This document shows, piece after piece, positions 28,481-34,988 of a stretch of DNA of 34,988 bases (positions within the stretch are counted from its first letter, which is position 1; each line of letters opens with the position of its first letter). The notes under the pieces are model-generated. The model saw only the letters and a program-made list of their open reading frames with translations, was not told where the DNA came from and ran no database searches. The stretch covers positions 1-34,988 of the forward strand of contig DRPG01000170.1 in the NCBI GenBank assembly GCA_011376105.1, in the 5' to 3' direction. The position numbers and the translations under genes were made by a program. The DNA is from Deltaproteobacteria bacterium (GTDB lineage: Bacteria > Myxococcota_A > UBA796 > GCA-2862545).

Positions 28481-29347
28481 GTGACCCTGTCCCTGGGGAG
28501 CCGCACAGCGCTGCTCTTGTTGCTCTCGAGCCGTGTCGCCCACGGCGCAGATCGCCTGCTGCTCAACGAGGCCACCGAGCCCCAGCTCGCCGCCCTCGAG
28601 CAGATCGATCACCCCGAAGCCGCCGCGATCGTCGCGCTACGCAACGTCCGGGGACGGCTGTCGAGCGTGGAGGAGCTCCGGGTCCTGGGGCTGACCGATC
28701 CAGAGCTCCAGTCGATCCGCTCCCGCACCGCGGTGGCGATCCAGGTGCCGGATCTTGCCCTTGGGTCCGCCTCCTTCGAGAGCCCAGAGGCGGTGTTGGA
28801 GCACTTCTCCGCCGAGCCCACCATCCGCGAGGTCCACCAGTGGGCCAACGACTACGCCAACCTCAGCCCCCGGCAGGTCGAGCGCTGGCTGGCGCAGTCG
28901 GTCACCTTCGCCACCCTGCCGCAGGTCAGCCTCGAGTGGAAGCTCCGCGACGACTGGGATCAGGGCTTTGAGTACCTCAACCTCGACGGCGCCGAGCTGA
29001 TCCCGGGCGAGGATCCGGTCGCGGTGATCAACGACGCCGATCAGGGTCAGTACCAGGAGTACAAGGTCAAGCTGGTCTGGGATCTCGACAAGCTCATCAT
29101 GAGCTCCGAGCGCATCCGGGTGATCAACGAGGCCCAGGACATCGTCAAGCTGCGCGACAGCGTCTTGTCCGAGGTCACCCGGCTGTACTTCGAGCGCCGC
29201 AGGCTGCAGGTCGAGCAGCTGCTGGCGCCTGAGCCCGACACCCTGGCCCGGGTGCGCCGGCAGCTGCGCCTGATGGAGCTCACCGCCAACATCGACGCGC
29301 TGACCGGGGGAGCCTTCTCCGCTGGCCTGGACCGATCAGGGCGGTGA
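28481..29347 (+). CDS. Exported protein with ComEA-like helix-hairpin-helix region and helical C-terminal domain
   Basis: Signal peptide then LLLNEATEPQLAALEQIDHPEAAAIVALRNVRGRLSSVEELRVLGLTDPEL; GGAGG before GTG. Confidence 0.7.
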   Translation: MTLSLGSRTALLLLLSSRVAHGADRLLLNEATEPQLAALEQIDHPEAAAIVALRNVRGRLSSVEELRVLGLTDPELQSIRSRTAVAIQVPDLALGSASFESPEAVLEHFSAEPTIREVHQWANDYANLSPRQVERWLAQSVTFATLPQVSLEWKLRDDWDQGFEYLNLDGAELIPGEDPVAVINDADQGQYQEYKVKLVWDLDKLIMSSERIRVINEAQDIVKLRDSVLSEVTRLYFERRRLQVEQLLAPEPDTLARVRRQLRLMELTANIDALTGGAFSAGLDRSGR

Positions 29348-29399
29348 GTTAGAGCACCATCCCGGTGGGCTTGAGACCCGCCACAGCTCGGGCTCGCCA

Positions 29400-30929
29400 G
29401 TGCAACACCAGACCGTGTGGATCCTCGACTTTGGCAGCCAATACACCCAGCTGATCGCACGGCGGATCCGAGAGCTGGGGGTGTACTGCGAGATCCGTCC
29501 CTGCACCGACATCGCCCCCGATGCGCTGCCTGAGGATGTCGTCGGGCTGGTCCTGTCGGGGGGCCCGGCGAGCGTGCTGGGCACCGACGCCCCTGCGTTC
29601 GATGCGCGCTGGCTGCACACGTCGGTCCCCACCCTCGGGATCTGCTATGGCATGCAGCTGCTGGCGCTGGAGCTCGGGGGCACGGTGCACCGGGGGCGGA
29701 CCCGGGAGTATGGCCTGGCCCACCTCGAGCTCTCCGACGAGCCCGGGCCGCTGCTGGTCGACTTCGAGGGTGGAGACGCGGTGTGGATGAGCCACGGCGA
29801 TCACGTCGAGCGGCCTCCACCGGGCTTCCGGATCTCAGCGCGATCGGGGGAGGTGATCGCGGCGATCAGCGGTGAAGATGGTCGGAGCTTCGGGCTGCAG
29901 TTCCACCCCGAGGTCACCCACTCCGAGCACGGCAGCGAGCTGATCCGGCGCTTCGTGATCGACGTGTGCGGGGCGGTGGGGGACTGGACCCCGGGGTCGT
30001 TCGTCGAGGAGCAGGTCGAGCGGATCCAGGCCCTGGTGGGGGAGGCCACGGTCCTGTGCGGGCTGTCCGGTGGGGTCGACTCCTCGGTCACCGCGGCCCT
30101 GCTACACCGGGCGCTGGGTGATCAGCTCGTGTGCATCTTTGTCGACAACGGGCTGCTGCGGGAGGGCGAGGCCGAGGCCGTCCGGCGGGAGTTCTCCGAG
30201 TACCAGCTGCGGATCGTCGATGCCTCCGAGCGGTTCCTGGATGCGCTGCAGGGCGTCACCGATCCCGAGACCAAGAGGAAGCAGATCGGGGAGCTGTTCG
30301 TGCGGGTGTTCGAGGCTGAGGCCGCCACCCTGCCCGACGCACGGTTTCTCGCCCAGGGCACGCTGTATCCAGACGTGATCGAGTCGGTCAGCGTGCGGGG
30401 TCCCTCGGCGATGATCAAGAGCCACCACAACGTGGGGGGGCTGCCCGAGCGGATGAGCCTGTCGCTGATCGAGCCCCTGCGGGAGCTGTTCAAGGACGAG
30501 GCCCGGGCGGTGGGGGAGGTGCTGGGCCTGTCCGAGGCCCGGATCTGGCGCCAGCCCTTCCCGGGCCCGGGCCTGGCGGTGCGGTGCCTCGGGGCGCTGT
30601 CCCGGCCCCGGCTGGCGGCCCTGCGTCGAGCCGACGCGATCGTGCGCGAGGAGATCGCCGCAGCGGGCCTCGAGCGCTCGATCTGGCAGTCCTTTGTGGT
30701 GCTGCTGCCGGTCCGCAGCGTCGGCGTCATGGGGGACGAGCGCACCTACGAAGAGGCGGCGGTGATCCGCGCGGTCCGCAGCCATGATGGCATGACCGCC
30801 GACTGGGTGCAGCTGCCCTACGAGCTGTTGGGGCGAATGTCCAGCCGGATCATCAACGAGGTTGAGGGGATCAACCGGGTGGCCTACGACGTCTCGTCCA
30901 AGCCCCCCGCCACCATCGAGTGGGAGTAG
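29400..30929 (+). CDS. guaA: GMP synthase (glutamine-hydrolysing)
   Basis: VWILDFGSQYTQLIARRIRELGVYCEI; GICYGMQLLA; GLSGGVDSSVTAALLHRALGDQLVCIFVDNGLLR; PFPGPGLAVRCLG. Confidence 0.97.
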   Translation: MQHQTVWILDFGSQYTQLIARRIRELGVYCEIRPCTDIAPDALPEDVVGLVLSGGPASVLGTDAPAFDARWLHTSVPTLGICYGMQLLALELGGTVHRGRTREYGLAHLELSDEPGPLLVDFEGGDAVWMSHGDHVERPPPGFRISARSGEVIAAISGEDGRSFGLQFHPEVTHSEHGSELIRRFVIDVCGAVGDWTPGSFVEEQVERIQALVGEATVLCGLSGGVDSSVTAALLHRALGDQLVCIFVDNGLLREGEAEAVRREFSEYQLRIVDASERFLDALQGVTDPETKRKQIGELFVRVFEAEAATLPDARFLAQGTLYPDVIESVSVRGPSAMIKSHHNVGGLPERMSLSLIEPLRELFKDEARAVGEVLGLSEARIWRQPFPGPGLAVRCLGALSRPRLAALRRADAIVREEIAAAGLERSIWQSFVVLLPVRSVGVMGDERTYEEAAVIRAVRSHDGMTADWVQLPYELLGRMSSRIINEVEGINRVAYDVSSKPPATIEWE

Positions 30930-30962
30930 GCGGGGCGTGCCCCCGGGGCCCGCAGCCGGCGC

Positions 30963-31724
30963 TCAAGGCCCCGAGCCCCAGGCGTCGAGATCGGCGGCCC
31001 GACGCACGGCGACCCCGGTGCGGGCCACGGTGGCGATCGCCGCCGAGGCGTCGACCCCGGGGTAGAGGTGGGTCAGCCACAGCTCCCGGGGTCGGGCCGC
31101 GTCTGCGATGGCGGCGACGTCCGAGGGGGTGAGGTGGCCCGGGATGGGGTCGCTGTCTGGCGCTGCACACTCACAGACGAGCAGATCGACGTTGTGGGCG
31201 AGCCGTGCCAGGGCCTCGCTGGGGCCGGTGTCTCCGGAGAACACGATGGCCGCACCGTCGGCCTCGAGCCGGAGGTGGAGCGCGCTGGCGCCGTGGTTCG
31301 CGGGCTGAGTGTGGAGCACGAGGTTGTCTAGATCCCGGGTCGCTCCGCCGTCGAGGGGTAGCTCATGGATCACGATCTGCCCCCTGCCCGGCGTGATCCA
31401 CTTGCCCCAGGCCGCGGTCAGGCGCTCGAAGAAGTCGGCGAAGCCCTGGCCCGCCCAGATGGGGTAGTCGCGCCGGCGGGGGGGCGGACCCACCCGCATG
31501 CTAAACAGCAGCGGCACCAGATCTGCGCAGTGATCGGGGTGGTGGTGGGAGTAGATCCCGCCGGCGAGGGTTCGGGGATCGATGCCTGCAGCGCTGCAGC
31601 GCTGCAGCGTGCCGCTGCCTCCGTCGATCAGCCAGGCGCTGTTGCCCACCTGCACCAGCAGCCCACACGAGCCCCGGTGGGGATCGGGGACGCTGGTGCC
31701 CGAGCCCAGGAGGGTGAGCCTCAA
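30963..31724 (-). CDS. MBL-fold metallohydrolase (RNase Z-like superfamily)
   Basis: LTLLGSGTSVPDPHRGSCGLLVQVGNSAWLIDGGSGTLQR; YSHHHPDHCADLVPLLF; IVFSGDTGPSE; start inferred (TTG 31724), ORF track extends upstream. Confidence 0.85.
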   Translation of the reverse strand: MRLTLLGSGTSVPDPHRGSCGLLVQVGNSAWLIDGGSGTLQRCSAAGIDPRTLAGGIYSHHHPDHCADLVPLLFSMRVGPPPRRRDYPIWAGQGFADFFERLTAAWGKWITPGRGQIVIHELPLDGGATRDLDNLVLHTQPANHGASALHLRLEADGAAIVFSGDTGPSEALARLAHNVDLLVCECAAPDSDPIPGHLTPSDVAAIADAARPRELWLTHLYPGVDASAAIATVARTGVAVRRAADLDAWGSGP

Positions 31725-31740
31725 CAGAGCACGGCGGAGC

Positions 31741-32562
31741 TCAGAGCTCCTCCAGGGACAGCCCCAGCCAGTCCAGGGCTTCCTCCTGCAGGGCGTGGCT
31801 GAGCTGAGCGACGAGCTCCTCGGTGGTCGGCGCCCGGCCCAGGTTCCGGGCGAACAGGCGGATCGCCTGGGGACGCTGCTGCCAGGGATCGGAGGCGTCG
31901 GGGGGGCGACCCACGTACATCGCGCCGATGGTGGGGGGCAGGGGTGGATCATGATCCTGGAGCTCGTCCACCGTGGGGAGATCCTCGAGGTGGAACTGGA
32001 TCTGGGCGAAGAACACCTGGAGCCGGGGGTGCAGCCGCACCACGGCTGCACCCACGAGCTGCTGCCAGTCACCGTCCGCGAGCTGCATTGGCAGGGGGAA
32101 GCGATCGGGCTCCAGCCTCGCCGCCGCGGTCAGCTCAGTCAGGGCCTCGCCGGTACGGCCCGGCAGGCGCTCCAGGGCCAGGCCGAGGTAGTAGTGGGCT
32201 TCTGCGTTGTCGGGCTGCCTCCGTACCACCTCCCGGGCCGTCTCGGTGGCGATGAGCAGATCGCAGCCCTGGAACGCGGCGATGGCGAGGCCGAGCAGGG
32301 AGGGGAGATCGCCTCCGTCGAGGCGGACCCGCTGCTCGTAGCACAGCCTCGCCAGCTCGAAGTCCGCGAGCTCGAGCAGCGCCTCACCGAGGAGGAACAG
32401 GGCCTCGGGGTGTCGTGGCTCCTCGTCGAGCAGCTCCTCCGCTTCGAGCACCGCGACCTCCCACGCGCCCTCCTCGAGGGCGCCGCGGATCCGCTCGAGG
32501 CGCAGGCCCTCGCGGATGTCGGGGGCGATGCGCCACACGCCGCCAGGCAGCTCGTCGTCCAT
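31741..32562 (-). CDS. TPR protein with C-terminal minimal-zincin-like domain lacking an intact HExxH
   Basis: HPEALFLLGEALLELADFELARLCYEQ..., DNAEAHYYLGLALE; C-term PPTIGAMYVGRPP...QAIRLFARNLGRAPTTEELVAQLSHALQEEALDWLGLSLEEL. Confidence 0.7.
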   Translation of the reverse strand: MDDELPGGVWRIAPDIREGLRLERIRGALEEGAWEVAVLEAEELLDEEPRHPEALFLLGEALLELADFELARLCYEQRVRLDGGDLPSLLGLAIAAFQGCDLLIATETAREVVRRQPDNAEAHYYLGLALERLPGRTGEALTELTAAARLEPDRFPLPMQLADGDWQQLVGAAVVRLHPRLQVFFAQIQFHLEDLPTVDELQDHDPPLPPTIGAMYVGRPPDASDPWQQRPQAIRLFARNLGRAPTTEELVAQLSHALQEEALDWLGLSLEEL

Positions 32563-32628
32563 GTGTGCCCGTAACCTGGCGCTCCGACAGCGGGCGCCGC
32601 CCGAGGATCTCGAGGCGCCCTGCGTGGG

Positions 32629-33423
32629 TCAGCCGCCGAAGAGGCGGGCGAGGCAGCCGGGGTTCTTCGTGGGAGTGATCGTGTCCTGGGGAGCTGGATC
32701 GGTGGGCTCTCCCTGGGGGCGAGCGCTGTGGGCCGGCAGGCCACCGCGCAGGGCGATGGAGAAGTGGGCGAACTCGGCGATGTCCTTGCACAGATCGATG
32801 TCGGAGATCATCCACTGCTCGAAGTTGGTCTCCTCCTGATCGGTGGCCATGTGGCCCGACTCGTACAGGGGCAGGGGGGCCCGATCGAGGATCGGGTTCT
32901 CCGGTGCGACCTCGAAGGGCACGCCCTCGTTGTCGCGCAGCCACTGCTTGATCCGGTAGCGGGCCTTGAGCACCCCCAGGGGGTTGCCCCCCAGCGGAGC
33001 CGCCATCTCGTCGAGCTCCTGGCGGCTCACCCGACCTCCGTAGGTCGCCTCCAGGAGGTTCACCTCGCTGGGCAGCGCCATGCGGGCACGGACCAGGAGA
33101 TCCTTCGGGTACTTGTCGTCGGTGTAGGCGTTGGGCTCGTCTCCATCGGTGGCCCGGCTGCCTGCGTTCTCCAGCTCTGCGAGCACGATCTCGTGGGCCC
33201 AGCCGACCAGGGCCCGCGACTCGGTGACGTTGACGATGCCCTCCCCGAAGCGCTGGCAGGCGATGTCGCAGGGCTCGCGGCCCCGGGTCTCACCCAGGCG
33301 GCTGGTGGTGATCGCGTAGTACCAGTCGGCGAAGCGCTGAGCCATCGCCTGGCCCGCCTGACCGTCTCCCTGACGCCAGTCGTTGAACAGCTGCTTGGTG
33401 GACCGACCGTCCAGCTCTGACAT
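32629..33423 (-). CDS. Divergent sigma factor-like protein
   Basis: KQLFNDWRQGDGQAGQAMAQRFADWYYAIT (region 2-like) and LLEATYGGRVSRQELDEMAAPLGGNPLGVLKARYRIKQWLRD (region 4-like). Confidence 0.5.
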   Translation of the reverse strand: MSELDGRSTKQLFNDWRQGDGQAGQAMAQRFADWYYAITTSRLGETRGREPCDIACQRFGEGIVNVTESRALVGWAHEIVLAELENAGSRATDGDEPNAYTDDKYPKDLLVRARMALPSEVNLLEATYGGRVSRQELDEMAAPLGGNPLGVLKARYRIKQWLRDNEGVPFEVAPENPILDRAPLPLYESGHMATDQEETNFEQWMISDIDLCKDIAEFAHFSIALRGGLPAHSARPQGEPTDPAPQDTITPTKNPGCLARLFGG

Positions 33424-33501
33424 CGTGACCTGCTCCAGGACAGGGGGGAGGTGCGCGGTGGATGGTACTGATGGAGGGCTCCGAGCACAAGCACGGGCCC
33501 C

Positions 33502-34188
33502 TCAGGCGGGGCGGATCCGGACCGAGGTCAGCAGCTGGCCATGCAGCCAGCGGTAGCGAGCATCGACCCGAAACGGCCCCTCCTGCTTCTCCTGCCTCTC
33601 CAGCCGGAGGGTGACCTCGGCGCCGCCCTCCAGATCAGGCTCCACGTGTGCCTCCTGGAAGCCAACGTAGCGATGCACATAGGGATCGATCGCCTTGTAG
33701 ACCGATTCCTTGATAGAGAATCGGGTCAGCAGGGCGATCCAGCGTCGGGCCTCGGGGAGCGCCTCGACCACCGCGATCTCCTCGGGGGTGAGCACGCTCG
33801 CTGCGATCGACAGACGCGCCGGAGCATAGTCCTCGAGATCCACCCCGAGGGTGCCGTTGCGGGCCTGGCCCACCATCCCCACCGCCATCGTGCGCTTGTG
33901 GGAGATGCTGCCAGAGATCGCCGCGGGCAAGACCGGCGCGCCGCGATCGTCGGGCAGGATCGGTGGGGGATCGACGCCGAGCTGAGCGGCGGCGTGGCGC
34001 AGGGCGATCCGGCCCCCGACGAAGCTGACCTGCCGGTAGGCGCGCAGCGTGCGGGCGAACTCCGCCTCCTCCGACGGGAGCGTGGCCAAGACCCGCTCAG
34101 GGACAGGATCGGGGGAGTCGGGGATGTGGACCGTGGTGAGCACGCCGTGGGGCGTGGCGTATTGGAATGCGATGTTGTAGGCGCTCAA
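33502..34188 (-). CDS. 4'-phosphopantetheinyl transferase superfamily protein
   Basis: LGVDLEDYAPARLSIAASVLTPEEIAVVEAL; LLTRFSIKESVYKAIDPYVHRYVGF. Confidence 0.88.
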   Translation of the reverse strand: MSAYNIAFQYATPHGVLTTVHIPDSPDPVPERVLATLPSEEAEFARTLRAYRQVSFVGGRIALRHAAAQLGVDPPPILPDDRGAPVLPAAISGSISHKRTMAVGMVGQARNGTLGVDLEDYAPARLSIAASVLTPEEIAVVEALPEARRWIALLTRFSIKESVYKAIDPYVHRYVGFQEAHVEPDLEGGAEVTLRLERQEKQEGPFRVDARYRWLHGQLLTSVRIRPA

Positions 34189-34397
34189 GATGAGCCATCA
34201 TAGCCCGGGGTTGCATGCGGGGGCCGCGGGTCCTAGAACACGGAACGGAGAGTCGCCCACAGCGATCAAGTCGGTGTGCGGTGGGGGGCCCTCCTGGGCT
34301 ATCGGGCGGAGCGTGCCCGACGGCCGGACACGATCACACCAGGGGATCCCGCGTCACAGAGGATCCACCTGGCGGTACGGGACACCTGGGAGGCCCT

Positions 34398-34988
34398 TTG
34401 GGCAAGCGGTTGGTGATCACAGAGAAACCGAGTGTCGCACGCGACATCGCGGCAGCGTTGGGGGGGTTCACCGAGGGAGAGGAGTTCCTGGAGAACGAGG
34501 TCTTCGTGATCACCTGGGCGGTGGGGCACCTCCTGGAGCTCGCGGACCCCAAGGAATACGACAGCAAGTGGCGATCCTGGTCGATCAAGCTCCTGCCGAT
34601 CCTCCCCGAGCGCTTCGAGATCAAGCCCAAGGAGGGGCAGAAAAAACGCCTCGCTCAGATCAAGAAGCTGGGCAAGCGCAAAGATGTCGATGGGCTGATC
34701 AACGCCTGTGATGCCGGGCGCGAGGGGGAGCTGATCTACCGGCGGATCGTCGAGCACTGCGGGCTAGAGCGCAAGCCTCAGCAGCGCCTGTGGTTGCAGT
34801 CCATGACCCCCGCCGCGATCCGAGAAGCGTTCGATCAGCTGCGCGACGGCGCTCAGATGGACAACCTCGCCGACGCGGCCTGGCTGCGGTCGGTGGGTGA
34901 TTGGTTGATCGGGATGAACGCGACCCGGGCGCTGACCCAGCGCCTCAAGAGCGGCGGTGAGCGCTCGGCTTGGTCCGCTGGGCGGGTC
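34398..34988 (+). CDS. Type IA DNA topoisomerase, 5' part (runs off window)
   Basis: LGKRLVITEKPSVARDIAAALGG; VFVITWAVGHLLELADPKEYD; NACDAGREGELIYRRI; WLIGMNATRALTQ; TTG start inferred. Confidence 0.9.
   Translation, partial: MGKRLVITEKPSVARDIAAALGGFTEGEEFLENEVFVITWAVGHLLELADPKEYDSKWRSWSIKLLPILPERFEIKPKEGQKKRLAQIKKLGKRKDVDGLINACDAGREGELIYRRIVEHCGLERKPQQRLWLQSMTPAAIREAFDQLRDGAQMDNLADAAWLRSVGDWLIGMNATRALTQRLKSGGERSAWSAGRV

Overview
This is a high-GC bacterial chromosome window with a Myxococcota/deltaproteobacteria-like feel; that taxonomic impression is inference only. Housekeeping genes are tRNA-Gln, prs, rplY (L25), pth, hppA, rpsF, rplI, an intein-containing dnaB, guaA and the 5' part of a type IA topoisomerase at the right edge. 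Between them are accessory and signalling genes: an overlapping operon of TPR protein, DEDDh nuclease-WYL, GT4, PssD-like and PssE-like; a divergent porin and CehA/PHP lipoprotein pair; a NYN-LOTUS-S1 protein; a MoxR / small protein / VWA operon; and an FHA, HisKA-only, HTH-REC cluster. Also present are XdhC, two adjacent envelope-like proteins sharing a C-terminal region, an MBL hydrolase, a TPR protein with a degenerate zincin-like tail, a sigma-like protein and a PPTase. The strongest second-look items are: (i) the HisKA-only miniprotein with a 12-bp PDE(P/L) repeat tail, next to an HTH-REC regulator and an FHA protein; (ii) a structured leader upstream of rplY with competing hairpins and an apparently sequestered Shine-Dalgarno; (iii) the DEDDh-WYL fusion inside a polysaccharide-type operon; (iv) the NYN-LOTUS-S1 protein; (v) a shared, apparently unnamed C-terminal domain in two neighbouring genes; (vi) a short AT-rich, rare-codon patch over a conserved PHP motif. 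All calls come from reading the sequence and the ORF track; no database search was run.
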